64,000 nt of DNA, from the IMG/VR virus record IMGVR_UViG_3300008108_000057, positions 1 to 64,000 of that record. One strand, written 5' to 3'. Numbering within the stretch: the first letter of the stretch is position 1; each line of letters begins with the position of its first letter. The position numbers and the translations under genes were made by a program. Source of the DNA: a virus. This document shows positions 8,002 through 15,343 of this stretch, piece after piece. The notes under the pieces are model-generated. The model did no database searches, was not told where the DNA came from, and saw nothing but the letters and a program-made list of their open reading frames with translations.

Positions 8002-8030
8002 TTGACTACTACGTTACAATCATATATAAT
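8002..8030 (+). promoter_or_regulatory. Sigma70-type promoter
   Basis: TTGACT at 8002-8007 and a perfect TATAAT at 8025-8030 are separated by 17 bases, in the 60-base gap before the gene at 8056. A late-type CTAAATA lies just upstream (7992-7998), so the region could serve both host and phage-modified polymerase. Confidence 0.65.
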
Positions 8031-8055
8031 TATACTATATTTTATGGAAGATTGA

Positions 8056-8697
8056 ATGATGGAAAATATGCTGAATGTACAAAGTCTTTATCCTTCTAAT
8101 GTGTACTGGATACACAGCCCACAATATCTTGAGATAGCGAAAGAAGTTTCTTATGCCTATCTAGCAGAAACAAAAAAACAATCCACTTGTAATCCTGCAT
8201 ATCCTGTACACATGACAGAGTATATGGATGATTCTAGACTGTATCCAATGGTTGAATATATTTGTGGTACTGGACATAATATCTTAGAATCACAAGGTTA
8301 CAATATGGAAGGATGGGTCGTAACGTGTAGGGAGTTTTGGTGTCAAGAACACGAAAAATATTCTGGTCACGAAGAACATGTACATGGTTTTGGTAATCAA
8401 CTGACAGGAATATATTTCTTAGATGTACCAGAAAATTCTTGTAAGTTTTCTGTATATGATCCAAGACCAGCAAAACGTCAAATTAACATGCCTCCCAAAA
8501 ACGTGAATGAGTTGACCGATGCAAGCACCATTGCTTTTTTTGATCCAAAGCCAGGGATGTTATATTTCACTAATTCATGGTTGCCTCACGGATTTACTAG
8601 AAATGGAAATGACGATTCCTTCACATTTATTCATTTCAATCTAGGTGTAGGAAGAATTAAAAATTATAACCCACCATCCGAAACAATTATCATATGA
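8056..8697 (+). CDS. 2OG-Fe(II) oxygenase (2OG-FeII_Oxy_5-like)
   Basis: 213 aa. The core follows the PF13759 pattern: HEEHVHGFGNQLTGIYFLD, a YDPR strand, FFDPKPGMLYFTNSWLPHGF and a closing IHFNLG, supplying the metal-binding His residues and the double-stranded beta-helix. Such enzymes hydroxylate using 2-oxoglutarate and oxygen; the substrate in phages is unknown. Starts at 8056 and 8059 are both possible after the GGAAG at 8046. A sigma70-type promoter lies just upstream, and the stop overlaps the next ATG (ATGA). It is the first of five oxygenase-like genes in this region. Confidence 0.75.
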   Translation: MMENMLNVQSLYPSNVYWIHSPQYLEIAKEVSYAYLAETKKQSTCNPAYPVHMTEYMDDSRLYPMVEYICGTGHNILESQGYNMEGWVVTCREFWCQEHEKYSGHEEHVHGFGNQLTGIYFLDVPENSCKFSVYDPRPAKRQINMPPKNVNELTDASTIAFFDPKPGMLYFTNSWLPHGFTRNGNDDSFTFIHFNLGVGRIKNYNPPSETIII

Positions 8698-8963
8698 ATA
8701 AATATAAGATACGATACAATCAAACAAGAGGTAATCCAGGTAGAGGCACACCTGATCATGTTTGGAGAGTATTTGAAAACAACAGAGAATATCTTTTTAA
8801 GAATGTGACCATCAATGTACCATGTAAAGGTGAATCTGAAGAAGATGGACAACATTGGAATATTGTGTGTCACGGTTACCTTCAAATAGATAGAGTAACC
8901 TCTACTGCGATTATTAATGACAAACCTAATGATATAACACTATGCCAACATACGAATTCTTGA
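8694..8963 (+). CDS. Conserved small phage protein, 89 aa
   Basis: Starts in an ATGA overlap with the oxygenase gene. It opens MNKYKIRYNQTRGNPGRGT, then HVWRVFENNREYLFKNVTIN, a compact beta-rich pattern that I recall from hypothetical proteins of aquatic T4-like phages. No catalytic motif. Its last 22 bases overlap the next gene in another frame, typical of tightly coupled early genes. Function unknown. Confidence 0.65.
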   Translation: MNKYKIRYNQTRGNPGRGTPDHVWRVFENNREYLFKNVTINVPCKGESEEDGQHWNIVCHGYLQIDRVTSTAIINDKPNDITLCQHTNS

Positions 8964-9217
8964 ACAAAGAAACCAATGAAATTGAAGAACATACTATGAG
9001 AATATCACAGTATGATAAATTCAAAGAACAAAATCCCCACTTAGAAAGATACATAGACGAAGCACCCATCTTAGGTGATGGTATGCGTATGTCTGTTCCT
9101 GGTATTGGTCAACCCGATGCAAGATTTGAAAGAGAGATTATAGGTCGCATCAAAGAAAAAGTTCCACACAATACAGTAAAGCATGGTCACAAAACTAAAA
9201 TGCCTCGTGAATGGTAA
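8942..9217 (+). CDS. Small conserved phage protein (MPTYEF type), 91 aa
   Basis: The N-terminus MPTYEFLNKETNEIEEHTM resembles the first strands of FmdB-like zinc-ribbon proteins, but no CxxC pairs are present, so the zinc ribbon is missing or replaced. Next comes a helix (ISQYDKFKEQNPHLERYIDEAP) and a C-terminal part containing PDARFEREIIGRIKEK. Proteins of this build are common in T4-like aquatic phages, sometimes labelled FmdB-related. Regulation of transcription is only a guess. It overlaps the gene before it by 22 bases. Confidence 0.6.
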   Translation: MPTYEFLNKETNEIEEHTMRISQYDKFKEQNPHLERYIDEAPILGDGMRMSVPGIGQPDARFEREIIGRIKEKVPHNTVKHGHKTKMPREW

Positions 9218-9228
9218 AGGAGAAACAA

Positions 9229-9927
9229 TTGGCACCAAGAAAAAGAACAGCAGCAGCAGAAGCCAAATCACAACATTTTTCACTTAAAAAAATAAAGCCT
9301 TTAACAGAGAATCAAGAAAGAACATTTGAAGCATATGAAGCAGGTAATCATTTAGTCTTATCAGGATCAGCAGGGTCAGGTAAATCTTTTCTTGCAATGT
9401 ATCTTGGTCTTAAAGATTTGTTAGACGATGCATCACATTACAACAGAATCATTATCATTCGTTCAGCAGTACCTTCAAGAGATTTAGGATTTGTACCAGG
9501 TACACTTGAAGAAAAAGCAAAGATATATCAAGAACCGTATCAGAACATCGTCAACGAATTGATTGGTCGAGGCGATGCATGGCACTTCTTAATACATAAA
9601 GGAATTGTAGAGTTTCAAACAACCAGCTTTCTAAGAGGTCTAACATTTAGAGATTGTATTATTGTGTTTGATGAATTTCAATCTGCTACATTTCATGAAA
9701 TCGACACAGTATTGACACGCATAGGAGAGAATTGTAGATTTATATTGTGTGGAGATTATAATCAAAATGACCTAAACAATAAGAAAGAGAAGTCTGGCTT
9801 GACGGATGCTGTCCGTATACTAAATAATATCAAAGACGTACATCATATCAAATTTGGATTAGAAGATATCGTCCGAAGTGGTTTCGTCAAAGAATATCTA
9901 ACAGTAAAAGAAAAGCTTGCTTTATAG
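9229..9927 (+). CDS. phoH: PhoH-like P-loop ATPase
   Basis: 232 aa. It has a Walker A motif GSAGSGKS within LSGSAGSGKSFLAMYLGL, a RSAVPSRDLGFVPG segment typical of PhoH, and Walker B IIVFDEFQSA, then LCGDYNQND. I place the start at TTG 9229 because a perfect AAAGGAGA lies 5 bases upstream and the protein then begins APRKRTA; the in-frame ATG at 9211 lacks a ribosome site and overlaps the preceding gene. PhoH proteins are cytoplasmic ATPases tied to phosphate stress or RNA processing (some fused to RNases). phoH is very common in marine phages; here it accompanies pstS. Confidence 0.9.
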   Translation: MAPRKRTAAAEAKSQHFSLKKIKPLTENQERTFEAYEAGNHLVLSGSAGSGKSFLAMYLGLKDLLDDASHYNRIIIIRSAVPSRDLGFVPGTLEEKAKIYQEPYQNIVNELIGRGDAWHFLIHKGIVEFQTTSFLRGLTFRDCIIVFDEFQSATFHEIDTVLTRIGENCRFILCGDYNQNDLNNKKEKSGLTDAVRILNNIKDVHHIKFGLEDIVRSGFVKEYLTVKEKLAL

Positions 9928-9947
9928 ATTTACAACCTGAGGTAAAG

Positions 9948-10628
9948 ATGCCCATAACAGCCAATAATACGCAAATTACATTTAACGACAATACCAGACA
10001 AGTTACAGCATATCCAACTGCCGCTGTACAAAATCGTATAATGAGAGTGTATGAAGGACCATCTGTTACGGCCAATACTACTGGAACTTGGCCTAAACCT
10101 ACAGGGTTAAAAGGAATACAAGTGACCGTTGTTGGTGGTGGTAATCGAGGTGGTAGAGGTACCCCAGGAGTTCCTACTCCCTCAAACTTTAATCAGGCTT
10201 TTGGTGGTGGCGGCGCCGGAGGAACAGCAATAAGATATTATCCAGCACCATCAATACCCGGACCTCAACCATACAGAGCTGGAGGAGCCGCCAATACATC
10301 TTCCTTTGGTGTTGCTCCACTAACAGTTATTTCTGCAACTGCCGGTAACACCGGAACAGCTTTTTCGGGAGGTACTGGTGGTATCGGTACAAATGGAGAC
10401 ATTAATATTAGAGGTGGTTCAGGAGGAAGAGCAGCAAACCTCATATCAGGACTGTATAATGGAGGAGTTGGTGGAATGTCATCCTTAGGTGGTGGAGGTG
10501 CATCAGGTAGTGATGGAAACAAATACGGTGGAGGTGGTGGCGGTGCCTCTGGATGTGGCATACCAGGAATTCCTAATTCCTTCGGCCTCGGAGGTGTAGG
10601 TGTTGTTATAATTGAAGAATACTATTAA
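9948..10628 (+). CDS. Glycine-rich adhesin/tail-tip-like protein, copy 1 of 3
   Basis: 226 aa. A short N-terminal module (MPITANNTQITFND) is shared with the next two proteins. Then comes a beta strand leading into VTVVGGGNRGGRG and several glycine-rich blocks (GGGGAGGT, GGTGGIG, GGGGGGASG), ending in GVVIIEEYY. Such glycine-rich domains occur in phage receptor-binding tips; the polyglycine sandwich of T-even gp38 adhesins is the best-understood analogue. Role at the fibre tip or capsid surface is inferred. It is the first of three tandem paralogues, 21 bases after phoH, far from the structural block. Confidence 0.65.
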   Translation: MPITANNTQITFNDNTRQVTAYPTAAVQNRIMRVYEGPSVTANTTGTWPKPTGLKGIQVTVVGGGNRGGRGTPGVPTPSNFNQAFGGGGAGGTAIRYYPAPSIPGPQPYRAGGAANTSSFGVAPLTVISATAGNTGTAFSGGTGGIGTNGDINIRGGSGGRAANLISGLYNGGVGGMSSLGGGGASGSDGNKYGGGGGGASGCGIPGIPNSFGLGGVGVVIIEEYY

Positions 10629-10676
10629 TATCAATAAAATAAATACGAAAACACTACTCGAAAAATAATATTAAAA

Positions 10677-11360
10677 ATGCCCATAACAGCCAATAATACA
10701 CAAATTACATTTAATGATGGTACGGTACAAACCGTGCCTTATTATGTCGGTGGTACTCCTAGAATGTTTAGCTATACTTCTGATACCACTTATACTAAAG
10801 CACCAGGTGTAAAGGCAATAAAAGTTACTGCGGTGGGCGCTGGCGGTCCTGGGAGAGGTAATATTGATGCGAATACATCAAGTGGAGGTGGTGGTGGAGG
10901 AGGTGCAGTTGTCATAATATATCCTGGCCCAAGCATAGTTGAACCTATATCAATTATTGTTAGTTCTTCAAATACAACCTTTGGTGGACCATCAACAGGA
11001 CCTGCATCGGCACAGTCAGTTCAGATTATAGCATATGCTGGTAGCGGTAATACACTTCCTGATGTAGCTAATAATCGATCTGGTGGAGCAGCAGGATATG
11101 GTTGCGTACCTATTGCTAATCCACTTAAGAGTTCAGCACTAACTATGTGGGGACAGGCGGGAGAATCAGGACGTAGTATATCAAGTAATGTAACAACTTG
11201 GTCTGGTATTGGAGGTAGCTCTATTTTAGGTGGTGGGGGTGCTATTGGATTACCAGGAACTGGTTACGGTGGAGGTGGTGGAGGTGCAAACACAGCCTCA
11301 CCTAATATTTCCGCAGGTTCGGGTGCACCGGGTATCGTCATAATTGAAGAATTTTTTTAA
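10677..11360 (+). CDS. Glycine-rich adhesin/tail-tip-like protein, copy 2 of 3
   Basis: 227 aa. It repeats the N-terminus of its neighbour almost exactly (MPITANNTQITFNDGT) and the closing GIVIIEEFF, but the middle glycine-rich part differs (SSGGGGGGGAVVI, SILGGGGAIG, GYGGGGGGAN). Conserved ends with a variable centre fit a family in which the centre carries binding specificity. No signal peptide or membrane helix. The 48-base gap before it contains AATAAATAC, a possible late promoter core. Confidence 0.65.
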   Translation: MPITANNTQITFNDGTVQTVPYYVGGTPRMFSYTSDTTYTKAPGVKAIKVTAVGAGGPGRGNIDANTSSGGGGGGGAVVIIYPGPSIVEPISIIVSSSNTTFGGPSTGPASAQSVQIIAYAGSGNTLPDVANNRSGGAAGYGCVPIANPLKSSALTMWGQAGESGRSISSNVTTWSGIGGSSILGGGGAIGLPGTGYGGGGGGANTASPNISAGSGAPGIVIIEEFF

Positions 11361-11371
11361 AGAGTTAAGAA

Positions 11372-12106
11372 ATGCCAATAACATTTAGCAATACTGAAAT
11401 TATATTTAATAATCAGCCTTGTGGACAAACAACAGCATATTGTAATCCAGTTGGTAGTAGTATAACAAGGTATTACACAGCATCAGGTCCAGGAACTTGG
11501 CCTAGACCTAATATAACAGGTGAGAATTCATTAAAGGCAATAAAGGTTACTGTAGTTGGTGCTGGTGGACCAAATGCCGTTCTTCCTGGACCAGGTGCAG
11601 AACAAGGTGCTGGTGGAGGTGCTGGTGGTGGGGCAGCAATTAAATATTATCCTGGTCCATCAATACCTGGTCCTCAACCTTATGTTGTTGGTACATCATT
11701 ACCTGGCCCAGGCGTGACGCAAGCAAATGGAACTTCTTCCTTTGGGGCAGCACCACTAACTGTTGTTTCAGCCACAGCAGGAGATTCGGGTTCTAGTATA
11801 TATGCCGGCATAAATGCAGGGTCTGGATCGGGAGGAGATGTCAATTTTACTGGTGGTGCAGGCACCCAGGGTCTTAGACAATTAACACCAATATCATTCA
11901 ACGCCGTTGGTGGTCAAGGAGGAAGTTCCATTTTTGGTGGAGGAGGCCGTTTTATTTCACCGGGAACTCCTGCACTTTCTACAGTTGCTTATGGTGCTGG
12001 TGGTCATGGTGGTGTTAACCCTGGTGGACCAGCCATTTCACCCACACCACCATCAGTTCTCGTTCGTGGTGGTGAAGGAATCGTTATAGTTGAAGAATTT
12101 TATTGA
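11372..12106 (+). CDS. Glycine-rich adhesin/tail-tip-like protein, copy 3 of 3
   Basis: 244 aa, the most diverged of the three tandem paralogues: it starts MPITFSNTEIIFNN, has a core VTVVGAGGPNA, and glycine-rich blocks (GAGGGAGGG, GGQGGSSIFGGGG) ending GIVIVEEFY. It shares YYPGPSIPGPQPY and SSFGAAPLTVVSATAG closely with copy 1, so copies 1 and 3 look closest in the middle while copy 2 diverges. This is consistent with duplication and recombination. Probable role in host recognition, by analogy only. Confidence 0.65.
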   Translation: MPITFSNTEIIFNNQPCGQTTAYCNPVGSSITRYYTASGPGTWPRPNITGENSLKAIKVTVVGAGGPNAVLPGPGAEQGAGGGAGGGAAIKYYPGPSIPGPQPYVVGTSLPGPGVTQANGTSSFGAAPLTVVSATAGDSGSSIYAGINAGSGSGGDVNFTGGAGTQGLRQLTPISFNAVGGQGGSSIFGGGGRFISPGTPALSTVAYGAGGHGGVNPGGPAISPTPPSVLVRGGEGIVIVEEFY

Positions 12107-12129
12107 TTAAAAGTAAAAGGTGAATTAAT

Positions 12130-12723
12130 ATGAGTGCCCGTGAACATTTCAACAGACAAGGTGTTTTGCTTTTTAAAAACATAGTATCACCAGAAATATC
12201 AAAGTTTATGACTCATCTGCTGGCGGTAAAAGGTGCGATGGGAGTAGGTGGCGACGATCAAATACCAAACTCAAAAGCAGCAGGTCATGGTGAACTTGCC
12301 TGTGAAACTATTTTAGAAATGGTATGGCCAAGATTAGAGGAAGCGTTAGAGGAAGAACTCTTTCCCACATACTCGTATGCTCGTTTATATGGTAATGATG
12401 ATGAGTTAAAGATACATTCTGATAGACCTTCATGTGAAATATCTGTTACAATACAACTAGGTCGTTCCCATCATTATTCTTGGCCTATATACATGGCAGG
12501 TCACCGTTATGATTTAGCAGAAGGTGATGGTGTTGTATATAAAGGATGTGATCTATTGCATTGGAGAAAGCCATGTGATGGTCCAGAACATTATTATTCT
12601 GGACAAGTATTCTGTCATTTTGTTCGTGCTAATGGTCCATATGCTGAGTTTATTGGTGATAAGAGATGGAATGGACAACATCCTTTTGTAAGAGATCGTA
12701 TGATTGATATGTATAGAAAGTGA
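12130..12723 (+). CDS. 2OG-Fe(II) oxygenase-like protein
   Basis: 197 aa. The pattern KIHSDRPSCEISVTIQLG contains the HxD iron ligands at the start of the double-stranded beta-helix, and the second ligand is in KGCDLLHWRKP, followed by a strand GQVFCHFV. A basic residue after the second His would bind 2-oxoglutarate. Substrate unknown. It is followed 7 bases later by a second, unrelated-looking oxygenase, so both may act in one modification step. The N-terminal 60 residues are helical without recognised motifs. Confidence 0.7.
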   Translation: MSAREHFNRQGVLLFKNIVSPEISKFMTHLLAVKGAMGVGGDDQIPNSKAAGHGELACETILEMVWPRLEEALEEELFPTYSYARLYGNDDELKIHSDRPSCEISVTIQLGRSHHYSWPIYMAGHRYDLAEGDGVVYKGCDLLHWRKPCDGPEHYYSGQVFCHFVRANGPYAEFIGDKRWNGQHPFVRDRMIDMYRK

Positions 12724-12730
12724 GTTAATT

Positions 12731-13345
12731 ATGTCACAACAATTGATATTTCCTGTTGCACCATTCAATGCACCGGGGAAAGATGATATTTGTTATTGGG
12801 AAGGATTTCTATCTGATGATGAAATCAACTACATTCTTTCTCGTCCTGAGTGGCATGACCAACATGATGCTCAAATTGGCGCAGATGGTGTTGGACTAGT
12901 GGATAAAGAAAAACGTAGAACCAATGTTTCTTGGATGCGTGTTGATAGAAAAAATCATCACATTTGGGAAAAGATAACAGATGCAATTTGGTCTGCTAAT
13001 CGTCAATTCTTTCAATTTGATCTAACGGGTTGTTATGAACCAGCACAGCTAGGTGTATATACACAACATGATCAAGGACACTACGATTGGCATACTGATG
13101 CTAGTCTATGCAATTCAAATCATGTTTATAGAAAATTATCAATGTCATTGATGTTAAGTGATCCTTCTGAGTTCGAAGGAGGTGAATTACAAGTCAAATA
13201 TGGTAATGATGATATTAAACAATTGGAACAGAAAAAAGGTCGTGCATGGTTTTTTCCGTCATGGACATTACATCGTGTCACTCCAGTCACTAGAGGTATT
13301 CGCCGCTCACTAGTATTGTGGGTTGGTGGTCCAGGATTTAAATAA
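12731..13345 (+). CDS. 2OG-Fe(II) oxygenase, prolyl 4-hydroxylase-like
   Basis: 204 aa. The start at 12731 avoids overlap with the preceding gene; an in-frame ATG at 12704 would add nine residues. Iron ligands are HTD in YDWHTDASL and the distal His in WTLHRVTPV, followed by the 2OG-binding Arg in RGIRRSLVLWV. A FEGGELQVKYG segment is typical of PKHD/P4H-type enzymes. Possible substrates are proteins or small molecules. The stop and next start share an A (TAATG), which couples it to the exonuclease. Confidence 0.8.
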   Translation: MSQQLIFPVAPFNAPGKDDICYWEGFLSDDEINYILSRPEWHDQHDAQIGADGVGLVDKEKRRTNVSWMRVDRKNHHIWEKITDAIWSANRQFFQFDLTGCYEPAQLGVYTQHDQGHYDWHTDASLCNSNHVYRKLSMSLMLSDPSEFEGGELQVKYGNDDIKQLEQKKGRAWFFPSWTLHRVTPVTRGIRRSLVLWVGGPGFK

Positions 13346-14007
13346 TGTTTAACTATTGCCCACCTAAAGAACTACAAGACCTACAATCAGAAACTTTTCC
13401 TGACGGTAAAAGATACTATAAGTTGCCAGATGGTACTAAGTTGCCATCTGTAACTACTGTTGTTGGATCCAAAAAGAAAAAAGCTATCATGGAATGGAGA
13501 GCAAGAGTCGGCGAAGAGGAAGCCAATCGTATCTCTAAACAAGCTACTTCCCGTGGCACTAATGTGCATACTATCTGTGAGAACTATCTAAATAATAAAC
13601 AGGATTATATGAAAGGTGTGATGCCTGATGCTGTTGAGTTTTTTCTCTCAATAAAACCCTATCTGAACAAGATAAACAACATTCATTATCAAGAGCAAGC
13701 GTTGTGGTCTAAAGCAATAGGTATGGCTGGTAGAGTAGATTGTATTGCAGAGTATGACGGAGTACTTTCTGTAATTGATTTTAAGACCTCTGCAAGACCA
13801 AAGAAAAGAGATGATGTATTAGATTATTTCTGGCAAACTACAGCATATGCTTTAATGTATGAAGAACTGATTGGTATCCCTATTGATAACCTGGTTGTTA
13901 TTATGGCAGTTAAAGATTCACCACCAATTATCTTCAAAGAGAGAACTGAGGATCACCTAAACGGTTTAGCAGAAGCCATCAAGTATTATCACCAGAATAA
14001 ACATTGA
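13345..14007 (+). CDS. RecB-like PD-(D/E)XK exonuclease
   Basis: 220 aa. The catalytic core is GRVDCIAEYDG followed by LSVIDFKTSARPK, giving the Asp and DxK residues of the PD-(D/E)XK superfamily, then a YFWQTTAYALMYEE helix with the conserved Gln. The N-terminal part has PSVTTVVGSKKKK and RGTNVHTICENYL, seen in Cas4/RecB/MGME1-type nucleases. It probably degrades or processes DNA ends in replication or host DNA breakdown. It overlaps the preceding stop by one base. A sigma70-type promoter overlaps its final codons. Confidence 0.8.
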   Translation: MFNYCPPKELQDLQSETFPDGKRYYKLPDGTKLPSVTTVVGSKKKKAIMEWRARVGEEEANRISKQATSRGTNVHTICENYLNNKQDYMKGVMPDAVEFFLSIKPYLNKINNIHYQEQALWSKAIGMAGRVDCIAEYDGVLSVIDFKTSARPKKRDDVLDYFWQTTAYALMYEELIGIPIDNLVVIMAVKDSPPIIFKERTEDHLNGLAEAIKYYHQNKH

Positions 14008-14032
14008 CATTTAATTAAGATTTTAGTATAGT
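14004..14032 (+). promoter_or_regulatory. Sigma70-type promoter
   Basis: TTGACA at 14004-14009 and TATAGT at 14027-14032 are spaced by 17 bases. The predicted transcription start is close to 14039, the ATG of the next gene, so that gene may be read from a leaderless message, or the promoter may mainly serve the genes and tmRNA downstream. Confidence 0.6.
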
Positions 14033-14038
14033 GACTAA

Positions 14039-14605
14039 ATGATAGATTATGTAAAAACTTATGATAACGTTCTATCGAAAGAAGAATGTGAACATATCAT
14101 AAAAAAATTTGAGTCTAATCTCACACATCAGGTAAGAAATTACCATGAAAACCATCATTCTTTTAAACAGATAAACATCAATCACCACATTGATGTTTGG
14201 GGTAGAGAGTTTGAAGTTCTCTTTGGAACAATGCATGAGTATCTAAAAAGATACAAATCGGATCTCAATATTGATGATGAGTCTTGGCCAAATGAAATGT
14301 TGTATGAGCAGTTAAGAATAAAAAGATATTTACCAAATACTGAAGATGAATTTAAATTTCATGTTGATTCTAAAGATTATCTTTCAGCAAGAAGATTTTT
14401 AGCTTATTTTTGGTACTTGAATGACGTTAATGAGGGTGGCGAAACAGTATTTCAATTAAACAGGGAAGTTTCTCCTAGTATAAAAGTTCAACCTAAAACA
14501 GGAAAGTTATTGATGTTTCCTCCTTTATGGACACATCCACACCTTGCTTTGCCTCCTGTTAGTGGACCTAAGTACATTGTTGGAGGATACTTACATTACG
14601 TATAG
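14039..14605 (+). CDS. 2OG-Fe(II) oxygenase, prolyl 4-hydroxylase-like
   Basis: 188 aa with the full P4H layout: FHVDSKDY gives the HxD pair, FWYLNDVNEGGETVF the conserved central strand with the EGGET motif, GKLLMFPPLWTHPHLA the distal His, and GPKYIVGGYLHY the 2OG-binding Lys. Family members hydroxylate prolines or other residues. There is no good Shine-Dalgarno before the ATG at 14039, and the upstream promoter predicts a message beginning about there. A GGAGA at its end serves the next small gene. Confidence 0.8.
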   Translation: MIDYVKTYDNVLSKEECEHIIKKFESNLTHQVRNYHENHHSFKQININHHIDVWGREFEVLFGTMHEYLKRYKSDLNIDDESWPNEMLYEQLRIKRYLPNTEDEFKFHVDSKDYLSARRFLAYFWYLNDVNEGGETVFQLNREVSPSIKVQPKTGKLLMFPPLWTHPHLALPPVSGPKYIVGGYLHYV

Positions 14606-14614
14606 GAGACAATC

Positions 14615-14704
14615 ATGGGACTAACCATGTTTTTTCTGCTTACCTTTGGTAATGCAGTAAATATCTATTTTGTTGATAAAGCAATAAATGACAGAAACAC
14701 ATAA
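14615..14704 (+). CDS. Very small membrane peptide, 29 aa
   Basis: ATG at 14615 follows a well-placed TAGGAGA (14603-14608). The peptide begins MGLTMFFLLTFGNAVNIYF, an apolar helix, and ends with a short charged tail. It overlaps the next gene by 17 bases. The strong ribosome site is the main support; the short length limits certainty. It may mainly couple translation of the DUF2061-like gene, which lacks its own ribosome site. Confidence 0.45.
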   Translation: MGLTMFFLLTFGNAVNIYFVDKAINDRNT

Positions 14705-14897
14705 AAGAACCATAGCAAGAATGATCAGCTATAGAATTACAGCTTGGTTGTTCACTATATTTTACACTTACCTCTTTACAGGTAGTATAGCACAGGCCAC
14801 AGGATTTGCTACGATACTACATATTCTGTTGAGCTTGGACTATTATATACATGAAAGGATTTGGTTAAAAATAAAATGGGGCAAAACCGATAAATAA
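14688..14897 (+). CDS. DUF2061-like small membrane protein, 69 aa
   Basis: The sequence ETHKRTIARMISYRITAWLF opens the pattern of the DUF2061 family (PF09834), followed by two membrane helices and the closing YYIHERIWLKIKWG. In bacteria, family members are small inner-membrane proteins of unclear function. The ATG at 14688 lies inside the 29-aa frame and lacks a clear Shine-Dalgarno, suggesting coupled translation. It immediately precedes the tmRNA. Confidence 0.75.
   Translation: MTETHKRTIARMISYRITAWLFTIFYTYLFTGSIAQATGFATILHILLSLDYYIHERIWLKIKWGKTDK
14889..14896 (+). promoter_or_regulatory. Late-promoter-like GATAAATA before the tmRNA (candidate)
   Basis: GATAAATA differs from the T4 late consensus TATAAATA at one position and lies about 10 bases before the predicted 5' end of the tmRNA acceptor piece. 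It overlaps the stop codon of the preceding gene. Confidence 0.35.
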
Positions 14898-14902
14898 AAT
14901 AT

Positions 14903-15310
14903 CACACTATTCATCTAGAAGTGGCAAAGGCGACGAAGAAACTAAGATACCGCTGGTCGGTAACGTAGGTGAGAATCCTACATAGTGTGTACCGTATTGT
15001 TGTATGAAGTTGACTGAAAGGTGTTCTGGACGGCGGTTCGATTCCGCCCAGCTCCACCAGAAGTGTTGTTTAGGGTGATATGTAAGAGTTTAACAAGACT
15101 CTAAGGATTGGAATTCCCGACCTGTGAACAGCAGGACACTTCTGATGGGGCTGACCTGGTTTCGACAGGGCAATGAGTAAAGAGATGGACAACACGGTAG
15201 GCGATGACCGTAAATCAAGCAAATCTATAAACGCAAATGATGAGCGTTTCGCACTAGCCGCTTAAGCTAGTTGGGGTTTTACCAGTTGTCCTTATTACCC
15301 AATCAACTGG
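14903..15310 (+). ncRNA. ssrA: Circularly permuted (two-piece) tmRNA, tag ANDERFALAA
   Basis: The acceptor piece (about 14903-15059) comes first: a T arm GGCGG-TTCGATT-CCGCC at 15032-15048, then CAGCTCC, discriminator A and CCA at 15057-15059. The coding piece (15147 to about 15310) follows and starts GGGGCTG, which pairs with CAGCTCC over 7 bp including the G3-U70 wobble recognised by alanyl-tRNA synthetase. The tag frame is 15233-15265, ANDERFALAA then TAA, with the stop inside a hairpin (ACTAGC/GCTAGT). An H-type pseudoknot follows (TTGGG 15271-15275 with CCCAA 15298-15302; CCAGTTG with CAACTGG). The 87-base spacer begins and ends with complementary AGAAGTG/CACTTCT, extending the acceptor stem for processing. 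It would rescue stalled ribosomes with SmpB. Confidence 0.93.
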
Positions 15311-15323
15311 TTTGAGATTAATT

Positions 15324-15331
15324 TTTAAATA
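15324..15331 (+). promoter_or_regulatory. Late-promoter-like TTTAAATA (candidate)
   Basis: An AT-rich TTTAAATA, two changes from TATAAATA, sits 12 bases before the ATG at 15344 and just after the tmRNA coding piece. It is the only promoter-like element for that gene, but the match is imperfect. Confidence 0.3.
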
Positions 15332-15343
15332 CTTTAGATCACT

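Noticed and set aside
9211-9228. ATG start for phoH at 9211
   Set aside because: No Shine-Dalgarno and overlap with the previous gene; TTG at 9229 follows a perfect AAAGGAGA.
10265-10561. Proline-rich minus-strand frame
   Set aside because: Again antisense to glycine codons of the adhesin-like gene.
15028-15059. A tRNA-like T arm and CCA suggested a tRNA gene
   Set aside because: No anticodon arm lies upstream; the 3' acceptor strand pairs with GGGGCTG downstream, showing it is the acceptor piece of the permuted tmRNA.
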